DNA of 64,000 nt, from assembly GCA_026125665.1 (NCBI GenBank), contig JAHCKS010000014.1, positions 1 to 64,000 of the forward strand, given 5' to 3'. Below are positions 1 to 11,167 of this stretch, in pieces; position 1 is the stretch's first letter, and every line of letters begins with the position of its first letter. A program made the translations under genes and the position numbers. Source of the stretch: Rubrivivax sp. GTDB lineage: Bacteria; Pseudomonadota; Gammaproteobacteria; Burkholderiales; Burkholderiaceae_C. Below the pieces are notes generated by a model, which was given only the letters and a program-made list of their open reading frames with translations, was not told the DNA's origin and did no database searches.

Positions 1-476
1 GGCGGCACCGGGCGCGCCGGGTCGATGGCGTCGAGCAGCGCGCGCTTGATGAGGAAACGTTCGTCGAAGAGCTGCGAGGCCTGCAGCGCCGCGCCGCCCT
101 TGCCGGTGCTGCCCGTGCTTCCGGCGTTGCCGGCCGCGCCGCCGCCCGCCGCTTCCGCGAGCCGGATCTCCAGCATCTGCCGCGCATAGTTCCACTCGTA
201 GGCGGCGCCGGCGAGGTCGAGCCCCTCGTAGCACTGCAGCCGGATCAGCGGCCGGCCGAGCATCGCCGCCAGCGTGCGTGCGATCTCGGTCTTGCCGGTG
301 CCGGGTTCGCCTTCGAGGAACAGCGGCCGTTCGAGCCGGAGCGCGAGGAAGACCACGGTGGCCAGCCGCCGGTCGGCCACGTAGTCGTGCGCGGCCAGGC
401 GGGCCAGCGTGTCGTCGATGTCGGCAGGGAGGGCCTGGGCCGTCGTCGGGTCGGTGGTCGATGTCACGGCCGGCAT
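1..476 (-). CDS. MoxR/CoxD-type AAA+ ATPase, N-terminal part (cut by window edge)
   Basis: Partial gene of 158 visible codons running off the left edge. The ATG at 476 gives a protein beginning MPAVTSTTDP. A Walker A motif, GEPGTGKTE, sits at about residues 56-64, followed by the RLQCYEGLDLAGAAYEWNY stretch typical of MoxR-family ATPases found next to molybdenum hydroxylases (CoxD type). A Gly/Ala/Ser-rich insertion follows at about residues 108-130. It starts 46 bp after the stop of the FAD-subunit gene, so it is probably the fourth gene of the same operon. CoxD-type ATPases are known to act as chaperones in maturing the metal centre of CO dehydrogenase; that role here is an inference. The usual next gene, a VWA-domain CoxE, would lie beyond the edge. 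Confidence 0.85.
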   Translation of the reverse strand, partial: MPAVTSTTDPTTAQALPADIDDTLARLAAHDYVADRRLATVVFLALRLERPLFLEGEPGTGKTEIARTLAAMLGRPLIRLQCYEGLDLAGAAYEWNYARQMLEIRLAEAAGGGAAGNAGSTGSTGKGGAALQASQLFDERFLIKRALLDAIDPARPVP

Positions 477-522
477 TGTCGTGGCAGCGGCGGGCACCGC
501 CTGCGCGGCCCCGCCGGCCACC

Positions 523-1302
523 TCAGCCCACCGCCCGCGCCGCCAGCACCGGGATCAGCGCCGCGCGGTACTCGGCCGAGCCGTGCAGGTCGCTGTTCAG
601 GCCGTCGGCCTTCACCGTCGCACCCTGCAGCGCCGAGCCCGACCAGCTGCCCGACAGGCGCTTCTCGAGATCGGCCGCACGGAACACGCTCGGCCCCGCG
701 CCGGTGACCGCCACGCGCACGCCCTTGGGCCCCTTGCTGACGAACACGCCCACCAGCGAGAAGCGCGACGCCGGCTGCTTGAACTTCTGCCAGCCCGCCT
801 TCTCCGGCACGGGGAAGCTCACCGCGGTGATCAGCTCGCCGGGCTTGAGCGCCGTCTCGAACAGGCCCTTGAAGAAGTCGTCCGCCGCGATCTCGCGCTG
901 GTCGGTGTGCACCGTGGCGCCCAGGCCCACCAGCGCCGCCGGGTAGTCGGCCGCCGGGTCGGCGTTGGCGACGCTGCCGCCGATGGTGCCGCGGTTGCGC
1001 ACCTGCCGGTCGCCGATGCCACCGGCGAGTGCCGCGAGCGCCGGAATCGCCTTCTTCACGTCGGCGCTGGCCGCCACCTCGGCGTGCGTGGTCATCGCGC
1101 CGATCTTCACCGTGCCGCCGGACACCGTGATGCCGCGCAGCTCCTTGACGCCGCCGAGATCGACGAGCTTCTCGGGCGAATTGAGGCCGAGCTTCATCGC
1201 CGCGATGAGGCTCTGGCCGCCGGCCAGCGCCTGCGCGCCGGCGGCGAGCGCGGCCTTGACGTCGGCCACCGAGCCGGGGGTGCTGTACTGGAACGCTTGC
1301 AT
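523..1302 (-). CDS. Molybdenum hydroxylase FAD-binding (medium, CoxM-like) subunit
   Basis: 259 aa, the usual size for the medium subunit of the xanthine oxidase/CO dehydrogenase family. It shows the two FAD-contact motifs of the family: AGGQS at about 27-31 and TIGGS at about 106-110 (within NRGTIGGSVANADPAAD). It would pass electrons from the FeS subunit to an acceptor. The ATG at 1302 lies 35 bp after the large-subunit stop. A run-through reading frame upstream of this ATG exists only because the GC-rich large-subunit gene is open in this frame as well, so the internal ATG is the real start. Confidence 0.92.
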   Translation of the reverse strand: MQAFQYSTPGSVADVKAALAAGAQALAGGQSLIAAMKLGLNSPEKLVDLGGVKELRGITVSGGTVKIGAMTTHAEVAASADVKKAIPALAALAGGIGDRQVRNRGTIGGSVANADPAADYPAALVGLGATVHTDQREIAADDFFKGLFETALKPGELITAVSFPVPEKAGWQKFKQPASRFSLVGVFVSKGPKGVRVAVTGAGPSVFRAADLEKRLSGSWSGSALQGATVKADGLNSDLHGSAEYRAALIPVLAARAVG

Positions 1303-1337
1303 GTCGCTTGCTCCTTGGTCTGTTCTCGCGGCGCGCT

Positions 1338-3689
1338 TCAGGCGGCGGCGCGGGCCGCCTTCCACACCGTGTGCGGCGTGGCCGGCATCGGCACGTCCTT
1401 CACGCCGAGCGCATTGCAGATGGCGTTGATCACCGCCGGCGGCGAGCCGATGGCCCCCGCTTCGCCGCAGCCCTTCACGCCGAGCGGGTTGTGCATGCAG
1501 GGCGTGCCCTTCACCGTCTCGACCTGGAAGCTGGGCATGTCGTCGGCGCGCGGCATCGCGTAGTCCATGTAGCTGCCGGAAAGCAGCTGGCCGCTGCCGT
1601 CGTCGTACACGCCGTGCTCGAGCAACGCCTGGCCGATGCCCTGCACCAGGCCGCCGTGCACCTGGCCCTCGACGATCATCGGGTTGATGACGTTGCCGAA
1701 GTCGTCCACCGCGGTGAAGCGGTCGATGCGCACGGCGCCGGTGGCCTTGTCCACCTCCACCTCGCAGATGTAGCTGCCGGCCGGGAAGGTGAAGTTGCTC
1801 GGGTCGTAGAAGGCGTTCTCGTTGAGGCCCGGCTCGAGCTTGTCGTGCGGGAAGTTGTGCGGCACGTAGGCGGTGAGCGCGACGCTCGCGAACGGCACCG
1901 CCTTGTCGGTGCCGGCCACCTTGAACTGGCCGCCTTCGAAGACGACGTCGCTGTCGGCCGCCTCCATCAGGTGCGCGGCGATCTTGCGCCCCTTCGTGAT
2001 GATCTTGTCCAGCGCCTTCACGATCGCCGTGCCGCCCACCGCGATCGAGCGGCTGCCGTAGGTGCCCATGCCGAACAGGATCTTGCCGGTGTCGCCGTGC
2101 TGGATGTCGACGTCTTCCATCGGGATGCCGAGCTTGTCGGCCACCACCTGCGCGAAGGTCGTCTCGTGCCCCTGGCCGTGGCTGTGGCTGCCGGTGAAGA
2201 CGGTGACCTTGCCGGTGGGGTGCACGCGCACCTCGCCGGCCTCGAACAGGCCGGCGCGCGCGCCCAGCGCCCCGGCCACCGAGCTCGGCGCGATGCCGCA
2301 GGCCTCGATGTAGCAGGCGTAGCCGATGCCGCGCGCCAGGCCCTTGGCCTCGCTGGCGGCCTTGCGCTTGCCGAAGCCGGCGACGTCGGCCAGCTCGACG
2401 GCGCGCTTCAGCGTCGCGTTGTAGTCGCCGGTGTCGTAGGTCAGGCCCACCGGCGTGGCGTACGGGAACTCGGTGATGAAGTTGCGGCGGCGGATCTCCG
2501 CCGGGTCGAGCTTCATCTCGGTGGCCGCCGTCTCGACCAGGCGCTCGACGAGGTAGGTGGCCTCGGGCCGGCCGGCGCCGCGGTAGGCGTCCACCGGCGC
2601 GGTGTTGGTGAACACTGCTGTCACCTCGCACCAGATCTTCGGCGTCTTGTACTGCCCGGCCAGCAACGTGGCATGCAGGATCGTCGGGATGCAGCTGGCG
2701 AAGGTGGACAGATAGGCGCCGAGGTTGGCCGTGGTGTTGGCGCGCAGCGCGAGGAAGCGGCCGTCCTTGTCCAGCGCCAGCTCGGCGGTGGTGACGTGGT
2801 CGCGGCCGTGCGCGTCGGACAGGAACGCCTCGCTGCGGTCGGCCGTCCACTTGATCGGCCGCTTGATCTGCTTGCTGGCGAAGACGAGCGCCGTCTCCTC
2901 GCCGTAGAGGTAGATCTTGCTGCCGAAGCCGCCGCCGACATCGGGCGCCACGACGCGCATCTTGTGCTCGGGGATGCCGAGCACGAAGGCGCACATCAGC
3001 AGGCGCTCGACGTGCGGGTTCTGGTTCGCCACGTACAGCGTGTAGCTGTCGGCGTTGACGTCGTAGCTGGCGTTGGCGGCGCGCGGCTCGATGGCGTTGG
3101 GGATGAGCCGGTTGTTGCGGAACGAGAGCTTCGTGACGTGCGCCGCGCCCTTGATCGCCGCGTCGACGCCGTCCTTGTCGCCGATGCCCCAGTGGTAACA
3201 CTGGTTGTTCGGCGCCTCGTCGTGCACGGCGGCCTTGAAGCCGACGGCCTTGGCCGCATCGACGACGGCGGGCAGCTCCTCGTAGTCGACGTCGACCATC
3301 GCCGCGGCCGCCTTGGCCTGCTCGAGCGTCTCGGCGACGACGAGCGCGACGCGGTCGCCGACGTAGCGCACCTTGCCGTCGGCAAGCACCGGGTGCTTGG
3401 GTTCCACCATCGGCTTGCCGTCGAGGCTGTTGATGAGCCAGCCGCACGGCAGGCCGCCGACGGCCTTGAAGTGCTCGCCGGTGAAGATGCCGAGCACGCC
3501 GGGCGCGGCGGCGGCGGCCTTCGTGTCGAGCTTCCTGATGCGGGCGTGGCCGTGCGGCGAGCGCACGAACACGCCATAGGTCTGGCCGGGCAGCGTGATG
3601 TCGTCGGTGTACTGGCCGCGGCCGGTGAGGAAGCGCGCGTCTTCGCGGCGCTCGACCTTCTGGCCGACGAAACCCTGGCGTGCGTTCAT
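1338..3689 (-). CDS. Molybdenum hydroxylase large subunit, form II CoxL-like
   Basis: 783 aa molybdopterin-cytosine-dinucleotide binding subunit (aldehyde oxidase/xanthine dehydrogenase a/b hammerhead fold at the N-terminus). Visible motifs are GGGFGSK at about 252-258, the active-site loop AYRGAGR at 368-374, and the catalytic Glu in GCGEAGAIG at about 743. In true aerobic CO dehydrogenase (form I) the loop is AYxCSFR, with a Cys that binds Cu. The loop here is the form II version and has no such Cys. The gene order S-L-M also fits form II. The substrate is therefore unknown; a CO-oxidising role should not be assumed. It lies between the small and medium subunit genes in one operon. Confidence 0.92.
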   Translation of the reverse strand: MNARQGFVGQKVERREDARFLTGRGQYTDDITLPGQTYGVFVRSPHGHARIRKLDTKAAAAAPGVLGIFTGEHFKAVGGLPCGWLINSLDGKPMVEPKHPVLADGKVRYVGDRVALVVAETLEQAKAAAAMVDVDYEELPAVVDAAKAVGFKAAVHDEAPNNQCYHWGIGDKDGVDAAIKGAAHVTKLSFRNNRLIPNAIEPRAANASYDVNADSYTLYVANQNPHVERLLMCAFVLGIPEHKMRVVAPDVGGGFGSKIYLYGEETALVFASKQIKRPIKWTADRSEAFLSDAHGRDHVTTAELALDKDGRFLALRANTTANLGAYLSTFASCIPTILHATLLAGQYKTPKIWCEVTAVFTNTAPVDAYRGAGRPEATYLVERLVETAATEMKLDPAEIRRRNFITEFPYATPVGLTYDTGDYNATLKRAVELADVAGFGKRKAASEAKGLARGIGYACYIEACGIAPSSVAGALGARAGLFEAGEVRVHPTGKVTVFTGSHSHGQGHETTFAQVVADKLGIPMEDVDIQHGDTGKILFGMGTYGSRSIAVGGTAIVKALDKIITKGRKIAAHLMEAADSDVVFEGGQFKVAGTDKAVPFASVALTAYVPHNFPHDKLEPGLNENAFYDPSNFTFPAGSYICEVEVDKATGAVRIDRFTAVDDFGNVINPMIVEGQVHGGLVQGIGQALLEHGVYDDGSGQLLSGSYMDYAMPRADDMPSFQVETVKGTPCMHNPLGVKGCGEAGAIGSPPAVINAICNALGVKDVPMPATPHTVWKAARAAA

Positions 3690-3756
3690 GGTGAGGCTCC
3701 TGGGGATGTCTGCAATCGTTGCGGTGGTGCGTGCTTGTCGAGCGCTCGGGCCGGCC

Positions 3757-4224
<468 letters not shown>

Positions 4225-4417
4225 GGCGTTGTCTCCGGTGTGTGGCGGTTGTGGATGGCGGGAGCCGAGCGGTTCGGGAGCTGAGGGGCTTCCGGCGGCA
4301 GGCGCCCGCGGGGACCGCGCGCGCCGCCTTCGCCGGCGACGTTGCCGCAAACGTGCCGCGAACGGAAGGCCCGGCCCCGTGTCGTTCCAGCATGGAACAG
4401 ATGGGCCGCGGCATGCA

Positions 4418-4431
4418 TAGGGAAAAGCCTA
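4418..4431. promoter_or_regulatory. Dyad TAGG-N6-CCTA upstream of the Mo-hydroxylase operon
   Basis: TAGG GAAAAG CCTA is an AT-containing inverted repeat in otherwise very GC-rich DNA, about 195 bp upstream of the small-subunit ATG. The same TAGG-N6-CCTA layout occurs at 30814-30827 in the sensory island. It may be a binding site for a NarL-type response regulator; this is inference from layout only. Confidence 0.35.
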
Positions 4432-4466
4432 GTGGGCCGCCGCGCCACACCGGCACCCGGCGCCGC

Positions 4467-5384
4467 TCAGCGGGAACCCATCGGCCGCGCCGGCAGCGTG
4501 CGCAGGAAGCGATACATCGCCTCCAGATCCACGTCGCTCATGCCCTTCAGCGCCTCGAAGGGCATGACGGCGACGCGGCTGCCGTCGGGCCGCTGGCCGC
4601 TGCGCATCATGCGCGCGAAGGCGGCCGCGTCGGCGTAGCGCGCCATCGCGCTGCCCTCGCCGGGCGTCAGGTTGGCCGCCGCCGGCCAGTCGGGCGGGCC
4701 CCCGGGCACCTTGCCACCGCCGAACCCCTCGCCGTGGCAGCCGATGCACATCTGCGCCACGTAGCGGCCGTGCTCGACGGTGGCCCCTTCGGGCACCGGC
4801 TGCTCGGGCGGCCGCGAGTGGTCGATCTTCGATGCCGCATCGGTGATGGCGCCGAAGCCGTACAGCACGCGCATCGGCAGCGGCAGCTGCACCACTGCGC
4901 TCCCGCTGCCTTCGCGCGCCGGTGCGGCGGGCAGCTGCTTGAGGTAGGCCACCATCGCGCCGAGGTCGGCGTCGGTGAGCCGGTTGTAGTCCTCGCTCGG
5001 CATGACGAGCAGCGGCCGCCCGCCCGGGGCCACGCCGTGGCGGATGGCGCGCACCCAGTCGACGGTGTCGTAGCGCGCCGTCACGCTGCCGCGGCCGTTG
5101 CCGATGTGCGGGCCGGCGATCTTCAACCCGCCCTTGTCCACCAGCACGCGGCCGGCGCCGTCGTGGCCATGGCAGTCGGTGCAGGCGCGGGTCTCGAAGA
5201 GGTAGCGGCCGCGCTGCAGCGCCGCGGCGTCGGTGGGCAGCGGCACGGGGACCGCGGCGACATCGACGCGGCGCGCCATCTTGCGCTCGCCGAGCCAGAC
5301 ACCGGCGGCAACGGCCGCTGCGGCAACGGCCGCGAGCGTGGCCACGGACATGAGGATCCAGCGGATCCAGGGCCTGGGGGTCAT
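4467..5384 (-). CDS. Membrane-anchored dihaem cytochrome c
   Basis: 305 aa with an uncleaved-looking N-terminal membrane anchor (about residues 8-31), then two cytochrome c domains. The haem sites are CTDCH at 68-72 and CIGCH at 213-217, each followed by a Met in a VMP context ([18 protein letters not shown]) that could be the sixth ligand. It is similar in layout to the cytochrome subunits that accept electrons from periplasmic dehydrogenases. It lies upstream of, and on the same strand as, the molybdenum hydroxylase genes, so it may serve as an electron acceptor for that system, although a cytoplasmic hydroxylase would not reach it directly. The 242-bp gap to the small subunit suggests separate transcription. 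Confidence 0.85.
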   Translation of the reverse strand: MTPRPWIRWILMSVATLAAVAAAAVAAGVWLGERKMARRVDVAAVPVPLPTDAAALQRGRYLFETRACTDCHGHDGAGRVLVDKGGLKIAGPHIGNGRGSVTARYDTVDWVRAIRHGVAPGGRPLLVMPSEDYNRLTDADLGAMVAYLKQLPAAPAREGSGSAVVQLPLPMRVLYGFGAITDAASKIDHSRPPEQPVPEGATVEHGRYVAQMCIGCHGEGFGGGKVPGGPPDWPAAANLTPGEGSAMARYADAAAFARMMRSGQRPDGSRVAVMPFEALKGMSDVDLEAMYRFLRTLPARPMGSR

Positions 5385-5508
5385 CGGACTTCCCGTGTTG
5401 AGGCTGACAGGGTGGCGAAGCGCGCGCCGTCGCGGCGCGCCGGGGGTTTCCCTCCCCGGGCGCCGTACGTGAGGACGGCGGCGGTGGATGCGCGGCGTGG
5501 CCTGGCGG

Positions 5509-6258
5509 TCAGGCCGCCTGGGTTGCCGACAGCGCGTCGACCGCGGCGCGGACGCGGCAGTGGCGCTCGGGCGACTGGCGCCGGGCCATCTGCGCCATCA
5601 GGCCTTCGAACACCTCGGCCGGCATGCCGGCGCGTGCGCCGGCGAGCAGCGGCGCCAGCTCGGCGGTGGCCAGCGCCGGGCCGAACCAGTGCAGCCAGCC
5701 GGCCATCGACTCGGGCGTCTGCGCGCCGATGATGGCGTGCTCGATGGCCAGCAGCTCGTCGTCGCCGTAAGCGGCCCACAGCACGGCGTTGTGCGCCGTT
5801 TCCTCGTGGTGCATGTGCTCGAAGTTCTCGGCCGTGAAGAGGGCGAAGTGGCGATACAGGCGCAGCGCCGGCACGCGGCGCTCCAGCGCCGGCGTGGCCG
5901 CCAGCGCCCGCGCCTCGCTTTCCAGCGCGTCGATCGACGCCAGGTGGTCCTCATGCTCGCCGGCCACCTGGGCGGCGCTGCCGGGGCGGCGCGCCTCCAT
6001 CGCCGGGTGGATGAAGCGGTTCTCGTGGCTGACGTGCGCGCGCAGCTGGGCGCAGAAGGCGAGCAGCGCGGCCGTGGCGGCGTCGACCTCGGCGTCGTCG
6101 TCGGCGTCCAGCGCACCGAGCTGCGACATCAGCTCGCCGCTGCCCTGGCGGATGGCCTTGTGGATGCCGGTGTAGAGGTCGAAGCGCGGTGCGACGGGCG
6201 GCGCGCCGGCGCCGCCGGGGCCGCTTGCGGGTCGCGTGTCCTGGGCGATGGTCTTCAT
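5509..6258 (-). CDS. Hemerythrin-domain protein
   Basis: 249 aa, cytoplasmic (no signal sequence or membrane segment). The N-terminal two thirds carry the His/Glu pattern of the hemerythrin HHE fold: DLYTGIHKAIR, HENRFIHPAMEA, GEHEDHLASI and HMHHEETAHNAV. These could bind a di-iron centre. Proteins of this type take part in oxygen/NO handling or iron-sulphur repair, but no specific role is evident here. The start is placed at the ATG at 6258 (MKTIAQD), preceded in transcript sense by GGAGC-like purines; longer upstream reading frames are GC-rich extensions. The gene lies between the cytochrome and the RND genes, all on the same strand. Confidence 0.85.
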   Translation of the reverse strand: MKTIAQDTRPASGPGGAGAPPVAPRFDLYTGIHKAIRQGSGELMSQLGALDADDDAEVDAATAALLAFCAQLRAHVSHENRFIHPAMEARRPGSAAQVAGEHEDHLASIDALESEARALAATPALERRVPALRLYRHFALFTAENFEHMHHEETAHNAVLWAAYGDDELLAIEHAIIGAQTPESMAGWLHWFGPALATAELAPLLAGARAGMPAEVFEGLMAQMARRQSPERHCRVRAAVDALSATQAA

Positions 6259-6523
6259 GGTGGGGCTCCTGTTGTGCGTGCCGGCAGGTCGCGGCGACAG
6301 GGTGTGATGCTCGGCCGCGGGGCGGCCGGTGCCATCGCCCGAAGGAGCCATCGGGAGGACGTGGCGGGCCATCGGGCGCGTTGTCGTGCAAGACGAGTGC
6401 TGAGCATCCCAGGCCCGCGACTGCGCCCGGCGTTCGCAAAGAGGCAGTGGGCGTTTCACCATCACGGCGCGCCGGGCCGACGCCGTGGGGCCGCTCAGGG
6501 CATGGCACCCGCGAACACAGCCA

Positions 6524-9500
6524 CTACGCCCGATCCGCCGGCGCCCCCGGCGGCAACACCGCGCCGCCGCCCGCCGCCACGGCCGTCTGCGCCGCCGCCG
6601 CAACCTTCGCCCGCCGCTCGCGCACGAGGTAGCTGTACAGCACGGGCACCACCACCAGCGTCAGCAGCGTCGACGTGATGACGCCGCCGATGATGGCGCG
6701 GCCCATCGGCGCCTGGATCTCGCCGCCGTCGTTCAGCGCCAGCGCCAGCGGCAGCATGCCGAAGACCATCGCCGCGGTCGTCATGATGATCGGCCGCATG
6801 CGGATCAGGCCCGCCTGCAGCAGCGCCTCGGCCACCGTGGCGCCGGCCTTGCGCGCCTGGTTGGCGAAGTCCACCAGCAGGATGGCGTTCTTCGTCACCA
6901 GGCCCATCAGCATCACCAGGCCGATCATCGAGAACACGTTCAGCGTGCTGCGCCACAACAGCAGCGCGAGCATCACGCCGATGAGCGACAGCGGCAGGCT
7001 GGCCATGATGGCGATCGGCTGCAGGAAGCTGCCGAACTGGCTGGCCAGCACGATGTAGATGAAGATCACCGCCAGCGCCATCGCGCCCAGCATCGCCGCG
7101 AAGGCTTCCTGCTGCTCGCGCGTCTGGCCGCCGACGTCGAAGCTGTAGCCGGGCGGCAGCTGCGTCTCCTTGATCAGCTTCTGCACGTCGGCGCCGACGT
7201 CGCCCGACGGCCGCCCCTGCACGCCGGCGAAGAGCGCCTCGCGCCGCTGCAGGTTCTGGCGGCGGATCACCTCGGGGTTCACCACCGGCTCGATCGTCGC
7301 CACGCTGTCCAGCGTGATCGGCGTGCCGACGCCACCGCCGTTCGGCGCCCCATTGCCCGAGAAGGCCACGGGCAGGCCGCGCAGCTGGTCGACGCGCTCG
7401 CGCTGCCCCTCGGGCAGGCGCAGCAGCACCTCGACCTGGTCGCCGGTGGGTGTCGTCCAGTAGGTGGCGACCTCGCCGTTGACGTAGGCGCGCAGGCTCG
7501 AGGCGAGCTGCGGCGCGGTGAGGCCGAGCTCGCGCACGGCGCCCGGCTTCAGGCGGATGGCGTAGGTCGGCAGGCCCGGCTTCACCGACAGCTCGACATC
7601 GGTGATGCCGGGGATCTTCTTGACCTTCTCGGCGAAGTCGCGCGCCAGCTGCGCCAGGCCGTCGGAGTCGCTGCCGAGGATGGCGACGTAGATCGGCCGG
7701 TCGAAACCGACCGACACGTCGATGCCCGGGATGCCGGCGATCTTCTCGCGGATGGCGTCCTCCACCTGCTTCTGCGTGCGCTTGCGCTCGCGCCGGTCGA
7801 CGAGGCCGATGTTGATCGACGCCTGGTTGCGCCCCACCGACAGGCCGTTGCCGGTGCCGCCCACGCTGGTGGCGATGTTCTTCACCTCGGGGAAGCTGGC
7901 GACGATCTCTTCCACCTGGCGCACCTTGGCGTCGCTGCGCTCCAGGCTCGAGCCGGTGGACATGCGGATCGACAGCTGCGTGAAGCCCTGGTCGGTCTGC
8001 GGGATGAACTCGCTGCCCACCAGCGGCGCGAGGCCCAGCGCGGCGACGAAGCTCAGCACGCCGACGCCCATGACCACGCCGCGCGGCGTGATCGACGCCA
8101 GCCGCCAGCGGCGCGGGCGGGTGCGGTCGCGCCGGTTGTTGGCATCGAACGGCCGGCCGAAGGTCGGCCACGGCAGCGTCCAGCGGCGCGTGCTGAAGGC
8201 CCAGCGGATCAGCCGCTCGTAGGCCGCGTGCAGCCAGTCCATGCCGCGGTCGGTGGCGCGGATGGCGTGGCCGATGCCCCACATCCTCTTCAGGTGCGCC
8301 GACGGCGGGTCGCGCCAGATCGAAGAGAGCATCGGGTCGAGCGTGAAGCTGACGAACAGGCTCACGAGCACGGCCACGACGACGGTGATGCCGAATGGAT
8401 AGAAGAACTTGCCGACGATGCCGCCCATGAACGCCACCGGCACGAACACGGCGCAGATGGCGAAGGTCGTGGCCATCACCGCCAGGCCGATCTCGTCGGT
8501 GCCTTCGCGCGCCGCCGTGAGATGGTCCTTGCCCATCGCCACGTGACGCACGATGTTCTCGCGCACGACGATGGCATCGTCGATCAGGAGGCCGATGCAC
8601 AAGGAGAGCGCCATCATCGTCATGAAGTTCAGCGTGAAGCCGAAGGCGTAGACGGCGATGAAGCTGGAGATGACGGCGATCGGCAGCGTCAGCCCGGTGA
8701 TGACGGTGCTGCGCCAGCTGTGCAGGAACAGGAAGACGATGGCCACCGTCAGCAGCGCCCCTTCGATCAGCGTGTGCTGCAGGCCCTTCAGCGAGCCCTT
8801 GACCCAGTCGCTGTTGGCGTAGATGAGGCGCAGCTCGACGTCCGGCGGCAGGCTCTTGCGGATCTCCTCCACCGCGAGCTTGACGGCTTCGCCGGTGGCG
8901 ACGATGTTGGCGTCCTGCTGCTTGAAGATGTTGAAGTTGATGGCACGCTGGCCGTTGATGCGCGCCAGCGTGTCGGGCTCGCGCTCGCGCTCCACCAGCG
9001 TGCCGAGGTCGCCCAGCGTCAGCGGCAGGCCGTTGCGGTGCGCCACGACGACCTCGGCGAAGCGGCGCGGGTCGCGCACGCGGCCCTCCACCCGCAGCAG
9101 CGTGTCCTGCACGGTGTTCGTCAGCAGGCCCACCGGCTCGTCGGCGTTGGCCTCGCGCAGCGCCGCGGCGATCTGCGCCGGCGTCACGCCGTAGGCGCGC
9201 AGGCGCGCCGCGTCGAGGTCGACGCGCACCTCGCGCTGCTGCAGGCCGTTGATGTCCACGCGCGCCACGCCTTCGACGCGCTGCAGCCGCTTGCCCACCG
9301 TGTACTCGCCGAGGATCGACAGCTCGCGTGCGCTGCGCGAAGGCGACAGCAGCGCCAGGTTGACCACCGGGTTGCTGTTCTCGTTGTCGAAGCGGCTGAT
9401 GAGCGGCGCCTTGGCGTCGCGCGGGAAGGCCGCCTGCACGGCGGCGATGCGGTCGCGCACGTCCTGCATCGCGCGGCTCATGTCGGCGTTGAGCGTGAAC

Positions 9501-9781
9501 TCCACGCTCGTCTGGCTGCGGCCTTCGAAGCTGCGCGAGACGATGCGCTTGACGCCGGCGATGCTGTTGAGCGCCTCCTCGATGAGCTTGGTGACCTCGC
9601 GCTCCACCGCCTCGGGGCTGGCACCGGGGTAGCGCACGTCGACGAAGGCCGCCGGCGGCGAGATGTCGGGCATCTGCTCGACGCCCAGCTTGCCGTAGGC
9701 GAAGAGGCCCAGCACCGTCAGCGCCACCATCATCATCGTGGCGAAGACGGGGTTGTTGATCGAGACGCGGGTGATCCACAT
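6524..9781 (-). CDS. RND efflux pump inner-membrane permease (AcrB/HAE1 type)
   Basis: 1085 aa, slightly longer than the roughly 1040 aa norm. It starts with the classic [20 protein letters not shown] helix and shows 12-TM RND architecture with two large periplasmic loops. The proton-relay pair in TM4 is present ([10 protein letters not shown], Asp401-Asp402). The extra length comes mostly from a basic cytosolic linker at about residues 500-560 ([18 protein letters not shown]) and a low-complexity C-terminus. It exports hydrophobic or cationic toxic compounds with the membrane fusion protein encoded upstream. No TolC-type outer membrane gene is present nearby, so the pump would borrow one. 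The gene is separated from its partner by a REP-like repeat. Confidence 0.95.
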   Translation of the reverse strand: MWITRVSINNPVFATMMMVALTVLGLFAYGKLGVEQMPDISPPAAFVDVRYPGASPEAVEREVTKLIEEALNSIAGVKRIVSRSFEGRSQTSVEFTLNADMSRAMQDVRDRIAAVQAAFPRDAKAPLISRFDNENSNPVVNLALLSPSRSARELSILGEYTVGKRLQRVEGVARVDINGLQQREVRVDLDAARLRAYGVTPAQIAAALREANADEPVGLLTNTVQDTLLRVEGRVRDPRRFAEVVVAHRNGLPLTLGDLGTLVEREREPDTLARINGQRAINFNIFKQQDANIVATGEAVKLAVEEIRKSLPPDVELRLIYANSDWVKGSLKGLQHTLIEGALLTVAIVFLFLHSWRSTVITGLTLPIAVISSFIAVYAFGFTLNFMTMMALSLCIGLLIDDAIVVRENIVRHVAMGKDHLTAAREGTDEIGLAVMATTFAICAVFVPVAFMGGIVGKFFYPFGITVVVAVLVSLFVSFTLDPMLSSIWRDPPSAHLKRMWGIGHAIRATDRGMDWLHAAYERLIRWAFSTRRWTLPWPTFGRPFDANNRRDRTRPRRWRLASITPRGVVMGVGVLSFVAALGLAPLVGSEFIPQTDQGFTQLSIRMSTGSSLERSDAKVRQVEEIVASFPEVKNIATSVGGTGNGLSVGRNQASINIGLVDRRERKRTQKQVEDAIREKIAGIPGIDVSVGFDRPIYVAILGSDSDGLAQLARDFAEKVKKIPGITDVELSVKPGLPTYAIRLKPGAVRELGLTAPQLASSLRAYVNGEVATYWTTPTGDQVEVLLRLPEGQRERVDQLRGLPVAFSGNGAPNGGGVGTPITLDSVATIEPVVNPEVIRRQNLQRREALFAGVQGRPSGDVGADVQKLIKETQLPPGYSFDVGGQTREQQEAFAAMLGAMALAVIFIYIVLASQFGSFLQPIAIMASLPLSLIGVMLALLLWRSTLNVFSMIGLVMLMGLVTKNAILLVDFANQARKAGATVAEALLQAGLIRMRPIIMTTAAMVFGMLPLALALNDGGEIQAPMGRAIIGGVITSTLLTLVVVPVLYSYLVRERRAKVAAAAQTAVAAGGGAVLPPGAPADRA

Positions 9782-9795
9782 GGAGGTCTCCTCTG

Positions 9796-9908
9796 CCTCT
9801 CCCGCCCGCGAAGCCGCAGGCTTCGCCTCCTGGTACGGGAGAGGGTTGGGGTGACGGTGCGGCGGCGACCCTCACCCCCCGCCCTCTCCCGCGGCGCGGG
9901 AGAGGGAG
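9796..9908. repeat. REP/BIME-like palindrome pair between the two RND genes
   Basis: Nested hairpins lie in the 134-bp gap. An outer arm, CCTCTCCCG (9796-9804), pairs with CGGGAGAGG (9836-9844). Inside it, GCGAAGCC and GGCTTCGC (9808-9815/9819-9826) pair. Then GGGGTGA (9848-9854) pairs with TCACCCC (9872-9878). Finally, a perfect 11-bp stem with a 3-nt loop occupies 9882-9906 (CCCTCTCCCGC/GCGGGAGAGGG). The GGGAGAGGGTTGGGGTGA signature resembles dispersed REP sequences seen in many proteobacterial genomes. Lying inside an operon, it could stabilise the upstream fusion-protein mRNA or reduce read-through into the permease gene. Confidence 0.75.
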
Positions 9909-9915
9909 CCAAGGT

Positions 9916-11112
9916 TCAGCGCAGGCTGGGCGTCGACGCCGCGGCGGACGCCACCGGCGCGCTCTTCGTCGCCACGACGCTCGCCTTCGCCCCTTCGCGC
10001 AGGTTGTCGAAGCGCGCCGAGAGCACGACGCTGGCCGGTGTCACGCCGGCCAGCACCTCGACGCGGCCCTCGCGCGGGTCGCGCCGGCCCACCGTGACGG
10101 CGCGGCGCGCCAGCGTGCCGTTCTCGATCACCCACACGTGGTCCTGGCCGGCGGTGTTGCCCACGGCCGTGCTCGGCAAGGTCAGGCGCTCGGTGTCGTC
10201 GGCGAGCGTGGCGCGCGCGATCGCGTACTGGCCGGCGCGCAGCACCTCCTTCGGGTTCGGCAGCTCGATCGTCACGCCGATCGAGCGCGTGCCGGGCTCC
10301 GCGGCCGGTGCGATGCGCGCGATGCGCCCGGCCGCCGCCTCGGCCACGCCTTCGACCTGCACCTGCACCGGCAGGCCGGGCTTCAGCCGCCCCACCTCGT
10401 GCGTGCCGACCGTGCCGGCCAGCTCGAGCGTGCGGATGTCGACGATCGTCAGCACCTGCTGCTCCGGGCTCACCTTCTCGCCCGGCAGCACGTGTCGCCT
10501 GGCGACGATGCCGGCGATCGGCGCCGTCAGCGTGGCGTCGCGCATCGCCACGCGCGTCGTCTCGAGCGCGGCCTGCGCCGCGTCGAGGTTGGCGCGCGCC
10601 GTCTCGAGCGCCGCGCGCGAGTTCTCCATCGCGATCGGCGAGATGAAGTTCTGCTGCGCCAGCCGCTCGTTGCTGGCGTGCGTGCGTTCGGCCTGCTCGA
10701 GCGCGGCGCGGGCCGACTCGAGCATCGCGCGCCGCTCGGCGACGCGGCTCGTCACGTCGGCCAGGTCGATGCGGCCGAGCAGCTGGCCCGTGGCGACACG
10801 GTGGCCCTCGGCGACGCGCAGCTCCACCAGCGTGCCGCTGGCACGGGCGCGCAGCACCGCCGTCTGCGGTGCCACGAGCGGGCCGGAGAAGTCGATGACG
10901 GTCGGCAGCCGCGCCATCGTCGGCTGCACGACCTCGCGGGCGACGAACTCCAGCGGCACCTCCGGCTTCTTCTTGTCCTTGTCCTTGCCGAAGGCCAGCG
11001 CCGGCGGCGCCGGCAGCGGCGTGCCCTTGAACGCGCCGCCCATCCAGGCACCGCCGAGGCCCGCCACCAGCAGCACCACGGTGCCGCCCACGAGCCATTT
11101 CTTCTTCGCCAT
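9916..11112 (-). CDS. RND membrane fusion (periplasmic adaptor) protein
   Basis: 398 aa with an N-terminal membrane anchor or signal segment (about residues 6-25, WLVGGTVVLLVAGLGGAWMG), a lipoyl-like half motif (LRARASGTLVELRV and later LTAPIAGIVARRHVLPGE), a coiled-coil hairpin at about 130-200 and the beta-barrel/MP domains typical of HlyD/AcrA adaptors. There is no lipobox Cys. The ATG at 11112 follows GGAGGAAGCGGCA in transcript sense, a good ribosome binding site. It links the permease to an outer-membrane channel. It is the first gene of the two-gene operon. Confidence 0.94.
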   Translation of the reverse strand: MAKKKWLVGGTVVLLVAGLGGAWMGGAFKGTPLPAPPALAFGKDKDKKKPEVPLEFVAREVVQPTMARLPTVIDFSGPLVAPQTAVLRARASGTLVELRVAEGHRVATGQLLGRIDLADVTSRVAERRAMLESARAALEQAERTHASNERLAQQNFISPIAMENSRAALETARANLDAAQAALETTRVAMRDATLTAPIAGIVARRHVLPGEKVSPEQQVLTIVDIRTLELAGTVGTHEVGRLKPGLPVQVQVEGVAEAAAGRIARIAPAAEPGTRSIGVTIELPNPKEVLRAGQYAIARATLADDTERLTLPSTAVGNTAGQDHVWVIENGTLARRAVTVGRRDPREGRVEVLAGVTPASVVLSARFDNLREGAKASVVATKSAPVASAAASTPSLR

Positions 11113-11167
11113 TGCCGCTTCCTCCGTCCTCCGCCCGCCGGGATCCGTCCGGCATCGGGCGGGCCGC

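Noticed and set aside
523..3447. One long protein joining FAD subunit and upstream sequence
   Set aside because: The upstream part is an out-of-frame reading of the large subunit; the internal ATG at 1302 starts a full-length FAD subunit.
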